Below, one piece after another: positions 26,811 through 34,164 of a DNA stretch of 64,000 nt. The position numbers were made by a program, and so were the translations under genes. The DNA is from Rhodococcus sp. Leaf278. GTDB lineage: Bacteria > Actinomycetota > Actinomycetes > Mycobacteriales > Mycobacteriaceae. The stretch is taken from the NCBI RefSeq assembly GCF_001426085.1, contig NZ_LMRR01000010.1:1-64000 (forward strand). The letters are read 5' to 3'. The first letter of the stretch is position 1; each line of letters begins with the position of its first letter. The notes beneath the pieces are model-generated. The model was not told the origin of the DNA. It did not search any database and worked only from the letters and a program-made list of their open reading frames with translations.

Positions 26811-27485
26811 GTGGACGACGTCCTGGCACGGGCCGGCATCTTCCAAGGAGTCGAACCCTCTGCGGTTGCGGCGCTGACGAAGCAGCTGCAGCCTGTCGAT
26901 TTCCCCCGCGGACACGTCGTGTTCAACGAGGGTGAGCCCGGAGACCGGCTCTACATCATCGTTTCCGGCAAGATCAAGCTCGGACGACGCTCCCCCGACG
27001 GCCGCGAAAACCTGCTGACGATCATGGGACCGTCGGACATGTTCGGCGAGCTCTCCATCTTCGATCCCGGCCCCCGTACGTCCTCGGCCACCACGGTCAC
27101 CGAGGTCCGCGCGGTCAGCATGGATCGCGCTGCCCTCAAGGACTGGATCGACCAGCGCCCCGAGATCGCCGAGCAGCTGCTGCGCGTGCTGGCTCGACGT
27201 CTGCGCCGCACCAACAACAACCTGGCCGACCTCATCTTCACCGACGTCCCCGGACGTGTCGCGAAGGCGCTGCTGCAGCTCGCGCAGCGCTTCGGAACGC
27301 AGGAAGCGGGGTCGCTTCGCGTCACCCACGACCTGACGCAGGAAGAGATCGCCCAGCTCGTCGGTGCCTCTCGCGAGACCGTCAACAAGGCACTCGCCGA
27401 CTTCGCACACCGCGGATGGTTGCGCCTCGAGGGCAAGTCCGTGCTGATCTCGGACTCCGAGCGTCTGGCTCGCCGAGCTCGCTAG
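26811..27485 (+). CDS. crp: cAMP receptor protein Crp (CRP/FNR family)
   Basis: A 224-residue global regulator, exactly the length of Rv3676. The cyclic-nucleotide domain shows [22 protein letters not shown] and [18 protein letters not shown] (phosphate-binding Glu/Arg). The long dimer helix follows, and the C-terminal winged helix is [30 protein letters not shown], whose Arg-Glu recognition residues predict TGTGA-N6-TCACA sites. I chose GTG at 26811 because AAAGGAG lies five bases before it. The 268-base gap upstream holds the palindrome TTCGAC-cga-GTCGAA (26645-26659). Candidate targets in the window are acs and whiB4. Confidence 0.95.
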   Translation: MDDVLARAGIFQGVEPSAVAALTKQLQPVDFPRGHVVFNEGEPGDRLYIIVSGKIKLGRRSPDGRENLLTIMGPSDMFGELSIFDPGPRTSSATTVTEVRAVSMDRAALKDWIDQRPEIAEQLLRVLARRLRRTNNNLADLIFTDVPGRVAKALLQLAQRFGTQEAGSLRVTHDLTQEEIAQLVGASRETVNKALADFAHRGWLRLEGKSVLISDSERLARRAR

Positions 27486-27547
27486 GCCGGGTTCAGTCGG
27501 GACAGCAGCTCGCTAGGCCGAGCTCCTTCGAGACAGCAGCTCGCTAG
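27477..27547. repeat. 31-bp tandem repeat across the crp stop codon
   Basis: GCTCGCTAG occurs at 27477, 27508 and 27539, an exact 31-base period. The first two units differ at a few positions (GGCCGGGTTCAGTCGGGACAGCA against GGCCGAGCTCCTTCGAGACAGCA, quoted without the shared start); the third is partial. The first TAG is the crp stop. The last CTAG contains the stop codon of the convergent metallo-hydrolase gene on the other strand. Confidence 0.75.
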
Positions 27548-28335
27548 TTCTCGCGGAGGTAGGCCAGCTGCGTCTTGACCGACATTCGCGCAGCAGGCCA
27601 CAGCTTCTTGTCCACGTCCGAGTAGACGTGGCGTACCACCTGCATCGGCTTCGCGTTCTCGCCGATCTCGACGAGCGCCGCGCGAACCTGATCCAAACGC
27701 TGCCGACGGTGAGCGCGATACGCTCGCGCCACCTCGGCGGCGTCCGGCAGTTCCGGGCCGTGCCCGGGCAGCACCGTCTTTCCCGCACCTGCTGCTTCCA
27801 GCCGGTCCAGCGAGTCGAGATAGTCCGCGAGTGAGCCGTCCTTCGGGTCGAGCACCGTGGTGCCGCGGCCCAGGATCGTATCTCCGGTGAGAATCGCATC
27901 GTCGAGCACCAAGCTCACCGAATCCGCAGTGTGACCGGGGGTGTGCAGCACTTCGATGCGCAGCCCGGCTGCTTCGATCACCTCGCCGTGGGCCAATGTC
28001 GCAGCGTCCCCGTGCAGAAACGTTTCCCCGAATGCGCGGACCGGAGCGGCCGTCTTGCGGTGGAACCGCTTCACTCCGCCGGTGTGGTCCGCGTGGCGAT
28101 GGGTCACGAGCGTCAGCACCACCGTGCCCGACGCGGCGACGGCGTCCAGATGAGCGCGGTCCTTGGGACCCGGATCGACGACGATGCACTCGTCGGACCC
28201 GGGTGCCCGCAGGATCCAGGTGTTCGTTCCGTCGAGTGTCATCTTGCCCGGGTTGTCGGCGAGCAGAACCGACGCGGTGGGCGTCACCTGCCGGAGAAGT
28301 CCGTACGCGGGATGCTGGGGGTTCGAGACGGCCAT
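27544..28335 (-). CDS. Metallo-beta-lactamase-fold hydrolase, Rv3677c homologue
   Basis: A 263-residue MBL-fold enzyme of the LACTB2/glyoxalase-II-like group. Metal ligands are in VTHRHADHTGG (HxHxDH), LHTPGHTADS, LTGDTILGRG and VLPGHGPEL. A C-terminal winged-helix-like tail (KPMQVVRHVYSDVDKKLWPAARMSVKTQL) is typical of LACTB2-type proteins, some of which are RNases. No signal peptide; cytosolic. It is convergent with crp, with only the tandem repeat between them. Confidence 0.85.
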   Translation of the reverse strand: MAVSNPQHPAYGLLRQVTPTASVLLADNPGKMTLDGTNTWILRAPGSDECIVVDPGPKDRAHLDAVAASGTVVLTLVTHRHADHTGGVKRFHRKTAAPVRAFGETFLHGDAATLAHGEVIEAAGLRIEVLHTPGHTADSVSLVLDDAILTGDTILGRGTTVLDPKDGSLADYLDSLDRLEAAGAGKTVLPGHGPELPDAAEVARAYRAHRRQRLDQVRAALVEIGENAKPMQVVRHVYSDVDKKLWPAARMSVKTQLAYLREN

Positions 28336-28400
28336 GAAAGTACTGTAGGTCGCCCACTGTTCTCGAGGTGGAACAGGACCGGTGACGACGACTAACGTCG

Positions 28401-29273
28401 ATGCGTATGAAGATCGGACTCGTCGGGGCAGGCCCCTGGGCTCGCAAAACTCAAGCTCCCTCGCTGCTCGCTCATCCGGGAGTGGAGTTCACCGGAGTGT
28501 GGGCGCGCAGACCCGAAGTCGCGGCCGATCTGGGGGCGCCGGTCTTCGACTCCTTCGACGCTCTGTTGGGCGCAGTCGACGCGGTCGCCTTCGCGGTACC
28601 ACCGGCGGTACAGGCCGGGTACGCATTGCGCGCGGTGCAGGCAGGCAAACATGTGTTGCTGGACAAGCCGATTGCGGCAACCGTGGCCGAGGCCGAGGAA
28701 CTTGCAGCGGCTGTGACGGCCGCCGGAGTGCGGTCGATGGTGACCTTGACTCTCCGATTCGCCCCGGAGACAAGGCAATTCCTCGACACAGTGGCCGGAC
28801 GAACCTGGGCAGCAGGGTCGGGAACCTGGTTCTCCGGGGCGATCCTCGGCGGGGCATACGCCAATTCGCCGTGGCGACATGACGACGGTGCGATCCTCGA
28901 CATCGGCCCACATGTGTTCGACCTACTCGACGCTGCGTTGGGAACGATTGCACGCGTTGCCTATTCGCACCGAGAGGTGGCGTCGGACAGTTGGGCGGTA
29001 CTGCTCGAGCACGAGGGCGGCGCGCGCAGCACGGTGCAACTGTCACTGCGGACACCGATCATGCCCTCGCTCATGCGCATCGAACTGAGCGGCACCGACG
29101 GAGTCGAGACCCTCACCGATCGATCCACGTCGTCGACCGACTGCTTCGCCGTCCTACTGGACGAATTCCTCCAGTCGGTCGACTCCGGTGTTGATCACGA
29201 ATGCTCGGTACACCGAGGACTGCACCTGCAGAAATTGATCGATCAGGCGCGAGAGGGAGCCCTGAACCCATGA
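28401..29273 (+). CDS. Gfo/Idh/MocA-family oxidoreductase
   Basis: A 290-residue NAD(P)-dependent dehydrogenase. The N-terminal Rossmann fold begins KIGLVGAGPWARKTQAPSLLAHPG, the family motif DKPIAATVAEAEEL provides the Lys that contacts cofactor and substrate, and DIGPHVFDLL resembles the catalytic GxHxxD region. The substrate is probably a sugar or polyol derivative, unknown. The last four bases overlap the start of the WS/DGAT-like gene (ATGA), so the two are co-translated. The pair is absent from this position in M. tuberculosis, between the Rv3677c and Rv3678c homologues. Confidence 0.85.
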   Translation: MRMKIGLVGAGPWARKTQAPSLLAHPGVEFTGVWARRPEVAADLGAPVFDSFDALLGAVDAVAFAVPPAVQAGYALRAVQAGKHVLLDKPIAATVAEAEELAAAVTAAGVRSMVTLTLRFAPETRQFLDTVAGRTWAAGSGTWFSGAILGGAYANSPWRHDDGAILDIGPHVFDLLDAALGTIARVAYSHREVASDSWAVLLEHEGGARSTVQLSLRTPIMPSLMRIELSGTDGVETLTDRSTSSTDCFAVLLDEFLQSVDSGVDHECSVHRGLHLQKLIDQAREGALNP

Positions 29274-30664
29274 CTGTGCTGGACGTCAAGGACGCGATGT
29301 TCCATCTCGCCTCCACCCCACACCGTTCGATGGATCAGTACACGGTGATCGTCTTCGACTCCGGTGACAGCGATCCGCCGAGCTTCGACGACGTGGCGGC
29401 GCACATCGACCATCGCGCTCGACGTGTTCCGAGGCTGGGGATCCGCATCTGCGAGGCGCCGGGGCAGTGGGAATTTCCGCGATGGGTCCGTGATCCGCAT
29501 CCTGTTCGCGACCATCTGGTCGATCATGACCTGTCCAATGGCCGACACACACTCGACTCGTTTTTGGCAGAACTATCGAGCGTTCCGGTCGACGCGACGG
29601 ATCGGGCATGGAAAATTCATGTGGGCCGGGGACTTTCGGAGGTCGACGGAGCACGGGGAGCGGCCACTGTCGTCGTCGTTCAGATCAGTCATGCGCTGTC
29701 CGACGGATCGGTGGGCACCCATATCGCCCGCGGACTGTTCGGTCGCGACGACATCACCGGGCACACGACTCTTACGGATCCGGTGGCATCGCGTGCGCGC
29801 CCGCGGTACGACGCAGTGAAGGCCGCCGTGCTGCTGCCGTTCCGTTGGGCCCGGTCGCAGATCCCGATGGTGCGCGCCCAGCGGAAGTACCTGGCTGCGG
29901 TGCGAGACGGGGAGCTGGTGACACATGCGCCTGTCGAGGGCGTGACATTCAACGCCCATCCCGACGAGACCAGAGTCGTGCACCTGATGCAGTTCCCGAA
30001 GTCGCACTGGACGGGCGGCTCGGCGACCGTAACCGTCACTGCACTCACCGCCGTCGGGGCCGCACTGGCCGAATACTTCGCGGCCCACGGCGAACCGGAC
30101 CGTGACGACCTCCGAGCCCTCGTGCCCACCGCCCTGCCGGCGTCGGTGCCGTGGCCGGCCGTGAATCGCACACTGCCTGCTGCTGTGGAACTGCACCCAC
30201 AACTCGCCGACGTGACCCGACGAGCGAAGGCCGTCGGGGAATCGCTGGCGCTGCAACGCGTCCACGTGACCGATCACCGCCACCTCGACGCAACTCGATC
30301 GGCCGAGGTCTATCCAGCGGCTCTGGTGCTGGGCTTCGGGCGCCATGGTCGGCGCGCGGCCCCTCGCACCGGGACACCTGATCGCGTCAACACACACACG
30401 GTTGTGACCAGCATCAACCGAACGAACCTCGAGCTCATGCTCGGCTCGGCGCGAGCGCTGTCGTGTGCGGGTATGGCGGCTCTCGGGCCCGGCTGCAGCG
30501 TCAGTCACGCCGTGTACGGGTACGGCGATCTGATCACCGTCTGTGTGACCGCGTGTCCGACGACCGTGCCCGACCACGCCGACTATGCGACCATGCTGCG
30601 CTCGGCGATCGAGGAGACCTGCGCCGCACTCCACGGAACGGCGACTACCGAAGTTCGACGATGA
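29270..30664 (+). CDS. WS/DGAT-like acyltransferase with altered active-site motif
   Basis: A 464-residue protein resembling bacterial wax ester synthase/diacylglycerol acyltransferases. Residues 1-60 carry the N-terminal domain (MFHLASTPHRSMDQYTVIVFD), and WKIHVGRGLSEVDG plus VVVQISHALSDG occupy the position of the HHxxxDG catalytic motif. Here the first His is Ser (SHALSDG), but the second His and Asp-Gly remain. The C-terminal half has VVTSINRTNLELMLG in place of the SNVPG-type region. It may acylate a lipid alcohol, or be a condensation-like enzyme of different substrate. Its 3' end overlaps the convergent ridA-type gene by 20 bases. Confidence 0.7.
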   Translation: MTVLDVKDAMFHLASTPHRSMDQYTVIVFDSGDSDPPSFDDVAAHIDHRARRVPRLGIRICEAPGQWEFPRWVRDPHPVRDHLVDHDLSNGRHTLDSFLAELSSVPVDATDRAWKIHVGRGLSEVDGARGAATVVVVQISHALSDGSVGTHIARGLFGRDDITGHTTLTDPVASRARPRYDAVKAAVLLPFRWARSQIPMVRAQRKYLAAVRDGELVTHAPVEGVTFNAHPDETRVVHLMQFPKSHWTGGSATVTVTALTAVGAALAEYFAAHGEPDRDDLRALVPTALPASVPWPAVNRTLPAAVELHPQLADVTRRAKAVGESLALQRVHVTDHRHLDATRSAEVYPAALVLGFGRHGRRAAPRTGTPDRVNTHTVVTSINRTNLELMLGSARALSCAGMAALGPGCSVSHAVYGYGDLITVCVTACPTTVPDHADYATMLRSAIEETCAALHGTATTEVRR

Positions 30665-31103
30665 GCTCCACTTCCACCGACGCACCGAGGGGCAATTCGG
30701 CCACACCCACAGCCGAGCGGGCGTGCTTGCCTGCGTCACCGAAGATCTCACCGATGACGTTCGACGCCCCGTTGATCACCCCGGGTTGACCGGTGAACCC
30801 CGGCGCGGACGCCACGAAGCCGACGGCCTTGATCACGCGCGCGATCGAATCGATACCGACGAGGGCATGAACCGCAGCGAGCGCGTTCAACGCGCAGATG
30901 CGCGCCGCTGCTGTGGCGTCCTCGGCCGAGACGTCGGAGCCGACCTTGCCCGCGGCCGTCAGATTTCCGTCCACGATGGGCAGCTGACCCGAGGTGTAGA
31001 CGAGGGAACCCACCTGTACCGCCGGGACGTACGCCGCCAACGGCGGCACAACCTCGGGAAGCTCGATGCCCAGCTCGGACAGCCGTCCGCTCCAGTCGGC
31101 CAT
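30645..31103 (-). CDS. RidA/YjgF family protein, Rv3678c homologue
   Basis: A 152-residue member of the Rid family, which hydrolyses reactive enamine/imine intermediates or relates to that fold. Matching segments are LAAYVPAVQVGSLVYTSGQLPIVDG, ICALNALAAVHALVG and a C-terminal GASVEVELIVEL. The conserved active-site Arg region of canonical RidA (near NxRAxFP) is not evident; SAVGVAELPLGASVEVE is the equivalent, so deaminase activity is uncertain. A DUF4177 gene lies immediately upstream on the same strand. Confidence 0.85.
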   Translation of the reverse strand: MADWSGRLSELGIELPEVVPPLAAYVPAVQVGSLVYTSGQLPIVDGNLTAAGKVGSDVSAEDATAAARICALNALAAVHALVGIDSIARVIKAVGFVASAPGFTGQPGVINGASNVIGEIFGDAGKHARSAVGVAELPLGASVEVELIVELR

Positions 31104-31108
31104 CGTGC

Positions 31109-31276
31109 TCAGCCCTTCGGACGCTTGAAGTACGCGACCAAGGTGTCGCCGCCGTTGGGGCCCGCCATGATCGTGACGAGCTCCCAGCCCTCGGACCCGT
31201 AGTTGTCGAGAATCTGCTTGGTGGCGTGAATCAGCACCGGTGCGGTGAAGTACTCCCAGATGATCTTTTCGCTCAT
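31109..31276 (-). CDS. DUF4177 family small protein
   Basis: A 55-residue protein, MSEKIIWEYFTAPVLIHATKQ, with the DUF4177 pattern of a WEY motif, then LDNYGSEGWELVTI and a final strand (TLVAYFKRP). It corresponds to the small Rv3678A-type gene. Function unknown. The ATG at 31276 is the start; a longer in-frame extension would run through the promoter of the opposite ATPase gene. It precedes the RidA gene by five bases. Confidence 0.8.
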   Translation of the reverse strand: MSEKIIWEYFTAPVLIHATKQILDNYGSEGWELVTIMAGPNGGDTLVAYFKRPKG

Positions 31277-31382
31277 GACTGTCGACCCTATCGTTCGGCC
31301 GAACACGAGGGGTGCGTCACTGCGAAGACGGGATTGTCGGTTCCGTCGGACGACCGCCGTCGAGTCTCTATATGGTCGAAGC

Positions 31383-32390
31383 GTGGGTACATCGAACCAA
31401 GAGGGATGGCCGGCGAAGGCAGATGCCGCGCGGCTGCATTTCGTGTCCGGCAAGGGCGGCACAGGCAAGTCGACGGTGGCCGCCGCGTTGGCGCTCGCGC
31501 TTGCTGCCGGGGGACGAAAAGTACTGCTGGTCGAGGTCGAGGGCAGGCAGGGCATCGCGCAGCTGTTCGACGTGCCGCAGCTGCCGCCGGTCGAGACGCG
31601 AGTGGCCTCGGCGGACGGCGGTGGTGAGGTCTACGCGCTGGCCATAGACATCGAGACGGCGTTCCTCGAATACCTCGACATGTTCTACAACCTCGGTTTC
31701 GCCGGTCGCGCGATGCGCAAGATCGGTGCCATCGAGTTCGCGACGACCATCGCACCGGGTCTGCGCGACGTACTCCTGACCGGCAAGGTCAAGGAATGCG
31801 TGGTGCGGACCGACAAGAAGGGAAACCGGGCGTACGACGAGGTCGTCGTGGATTCGCCGCCGACGGGTCGGATCGGGAACTTCCTCGACGTCACCAAGGC
31901 CATGGCCGATCTGGCCAAGGGCGGCCCGGTGCGTTCGCAGAGTGAAGGCGTGGTTCGGTTGCTGCACTCGGCGGACACCGTCGTGCATCTCGTCACACTG
32001 CTCGAAGCCCTGCCGGTTCAGGAGACCGCCGACGCAGTCCGTGAACTCGCTGCGGCAGATCTTCAGCTGGGCACGGTCATCGTCAACCGCACCGAACCGA
32101 CGTTCTTGCCCGACGACTCGCTCGACGCCATAGCCGAGGGCAACATCGACGCCGCCGCCATCCAGGACGGCCTCGCCAAGACCGGAATAACGCTCTCCGA
32201 GGCCGACTTCGCCGGTCTGCTCACCGAATCGATCGAGCACGCGTCGACGCTGTCGGCTCAGGTGGAGAGCGCGACGCAACTCGAAGAACTCGACGTCGCA
32301 CGCATGTCGTTGCCGATGTTGGCCGACGGTGTCGATCTCGGCGGCTTGTACGAGCTCGCCGCCAAGCTGGCAGAACAGGGTGTCCGATGA
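31383..32390 (+). CDS. bagA: Get3/ArsA-like ATPase subunit A (Rv3679 homologue)
   Basis: A 335-residue P-loop ATPase of the SIMIBI class. [21 protein letters not shown] is the deviant Walker A with the signature Lys. [16 protein letters not shown] is switch II/Walker B, and VIVNRTEP the base-binding region. No CxxC metal site of arsenical pumps is seen, so arsenite export is unlikely. The mycobacterial pair Rv3679-Rv3680 has been described as bacterial Get3-like proteins BagA/BagB that form a complex. I chose the GTG at 31383 just before GTSNQEGW. The next gene starts within its stop (ATGA). Confidence 0.87.
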   Translation: MGTSNQEGWPAKADAARLHFVSGKGGTGKSTVAAALALALAAGGRKVLLVEVEGRQGIAQLFDVPQLPPVETRVASADGGGEVYALAIDIETAFLEYLDMFYNLGFAGRAMRKIGAIEFATTIAPGLRDVLLTGKVKECVVRTDKKGNRAYDEVVVDSPPTGRIGNFLDVTKAMADLAKGGPVRSQSEGVVRLLHSADTVVHLVTLLEALPVQETADAVRELAAADLQLGTVIVNRTEPTFLPDDSLDAIAEGNIDAAAIQDGLAKTGITLSEADFAGLLTESIEHASTLSAQVESATQLEELDVARMSLPMLADGVDLGGLYELAAKLAEQGVR

Positions 32391-33517
32391 CTCGACCAGT
32401 AGCAACCGAACTCGACGTCGATCGCATTCTGACCGATCCCACGTCCAGGATCGTTGTCGTCTGTGGGGCAGGCGGGGTCGGTAAGACGACGACTGCCGCC
32501 GCGATGGCGTTACGTGCCGCCGAGCAGGGCAGGCGGGTGGTGGTCTTGACGATCGACCCGGCCCGCCGTCTCGCTCAGGCTCTGGGGCTCGGCGATCTCG
32601 ACAACAGCCCGCAGCCGGTGAAGTTGGGTGCCGGTGCCAAGGGCGAGCTGCACGCGATGATGCTGAACATGCGGCGCACGTTCGACGAGATGGTCATCGA
32701 GCATTCGACGCCGGAGAAGGCCGAGCAGGTCCTGGCCAACCCGTTCTATCAGACGGTGGCGTCGTCCTTCTCGGGCACGCAGGAGTACATGGCGATGGAG
32801 AAGCTGGGGCAGTTGTCCCTGGACAAGTCGTGGGATCTCATCGTGGTGGACACTCCGCCGTCGCGCAATGCCCTCGATTTTCTCGACGCACCGCAGCGGC
32901 TCGGTTCGTTCCTCGACGGCCGCTTCATCCGACTGCTGACCGCTCCCGGCCGCGGCATCACCCGGGTGGTCACCAGTGCGATGAGTCTGGCGATGCGCGG
33001 CGTCTCCACGGTGATCGGAAGCCAGATGCTTTCCGACGCATCGGCTTTCGTTCAATCGCTGGATTCCATGTTCGGCGGATTTCGCGAGCGTGCGACGCGT
33101 ACCTACCAGCTGTTGCGCGAGGACGGCACCAGTTTCCTAGTGGTCGCTGCTGCAGAGCCCGACGCATTGCGGGAGGCGGCGTTCTTCGTCGAACGCCTCT
33201 CGGCCGAGAAGATGCCGTTGGCCGGTCTCGTCGTGAACCGGACGCACCCGACGCTGTCGTCGGTGCAGGCCGATCACGCTGCAACCGCAGCTGACCTGCT
33301 CGATCGGATAGAAGACCCGGGCTCGACGCTGACCGCTGCGGTCCTCCGAATCCATGCGCAACGCGCGGTGACGGCAGCACGCGAGGTGCGGTTGCTTCGA
33401 CGCTTCACCGGTGCGCACCCCCGGGTGCCCATCGTCGGTGTTCCCTCGCTGCCGTTCGAGGTCTCCGACCTCGCCGCGCTGCGTGCGGTGGCCGATCAAC
33501 TGACGCGTAAGGGATAA
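32387..33517 (+). CDS. bagB: Get3/ArsA-like ATPase subunit B (Rv3680 homologue)
   Basis: A 376-residue partner ATPase. [19 protein letters not shown] is Walker A with the signature Lys; [15 protein letters not shown] is switch [20 protein letters not shown] is Walker B/switch II. Hydrophobic stretches around [23 protein letters not shown] recall the client-binding helices of Get3-like proteins. Coupled by overlap to bagA, so an equimolar hetero-complex is likely. The physiological substrate is not known from sequence. Confidence 0.87.
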   Translation: MTRPVATELDVDRILTDPTSRIVVVCGAGGVGKTTTAAAMALRAAEQGRRVVVLTIDPARRLAQALGLGDLDNSPQPVKLGAGAKGELHAMMLNMRRTFDEMVIEHSTPEKAEQVLANPFYQTVASSFSGTQEYMAMEKLGQLSLDKSWDLIVVDTPPSRNALDFLDAPQRLGSFLDGRFIRLLTAPGRGITRVVTSAMSLAMRGVSTVIGSQMLSDASAFVQSLDSMFGGFRERATRTYQLLREDGTSFLVVAAAEPDALREAAFFVERLSAEKMPLAGLVVNRTHPTLSSVQADHAATAADLLDRIEDPGSTLTAAVLRIHAQRAVTAAREVRLLRRFTGAHPRVPIVGVPSLPFEVSDLAALRAVADQLTRKG

Positions 33518-33563
33518 ATCGACCGAGCTCGGCAGGCTGTGCGCCTGCCGGGCCCGGCAAGAA

Positions 33564-33887
33564 CTAGATTGCTGCTTGCTGCTGGCGCTGGGTTTCGAAG
33601 AACTCGGACCAGGAGTCGACCTCGGGGTGCTGCTTGAGCAGCGCCCTGCGCTGGCGTTCCGTCATGCCGCCCCACACGCCGAACTCGACTCGGTTGTCGA
33701 GGGCATCCGCACCGCACTGCATCAGTACCGGGCAGTGCCGGCAGATGGTCGCGGCCTTCCGCTGCGCTGCGCCCCGGACGAAAAGCTGATCCGGGTCCGT
33801 GCCCTTGCAGCGGGCGTGCGACACCCAGGCGATGCGTGCTTCTGCTTCCTCTACATCGAGTCGCGTCGGCGCGGTTGTCGTATGCAT
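33564..33887 (-). CDS. whiB4: WhiB-family iron-sulfur regulator WhiB4
   Basis: A 107-residue WhiB protein. Four cysteines bind a [4Fe-4S] cluster (HARCKG, then ICRHCPVLMQC: C...C-X2-C-X5-C), followed by the GVWGG turn and a basic C-terminal helix (TERQRRALLKQHP). By position, between bagB and ponA2, it is the WhiB4 (Rv3681c) orthologue, an oxygen/redox-sensing factor influencing antioxidant genes. The start at 33887 has AAGGGG about nine bases upstream. A CRP-like site sits just upstream of its promoter. Confidence 0.9.
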   Translation of the reverse strand: MHTTTAPTRLDVEEAEARIAWVSHARCKGTDPDQLFVRGAAQRKAATICRHCPVLMQCGADALDNRVEFGVWGGMTERQRRALLKQHPEVDSWSEFFETQRQQQAAI

Positions 33888-33971
33888 GCGGATACCCCTT
33901 TGCGTGTCGGTCGTCCTTGCTGGACGTCCCGGAGGCTCCAAGACCGTTTGTACTTCGCTGCCGAAGCACAA

Positions 33972-34019
33972 ATTCTAAGAGCTGCCCCACAATCATTATC
34001 AAGTGTTACGTGAATCACA
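33972..34019 (-). promoter_or_regulatory. whiB4 promoter with CRP-like site
   Basis: On the minus strand TAGAAT (33977-33972) is a good -10 and TTGATA (34002-33997) a -35, with a 19-base spacer. Directly upstream, TGTTACGTGAATCACA (34004-34019) matches TGTGA-N6-TCACA at nine of ten positions, centred roughly 46 bases before the predicted start: an activating position for Crp. The site could also act on the divergent ponA2. Confidence 0.6.
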
Positions 34020-34164
34020 CCGTGTTCATAATTTAGGTAAAGCGAGCCGCGAATGCAAGACGGCGAGGTCACATTTCTGGTACGGCCGTCCCGAGCAGGG
34101 GCGCAGCACACAGCGCATGCGGGCCTGATGCCGGTCCGAGCCGTACCCACGTACGCTGTGCCCT

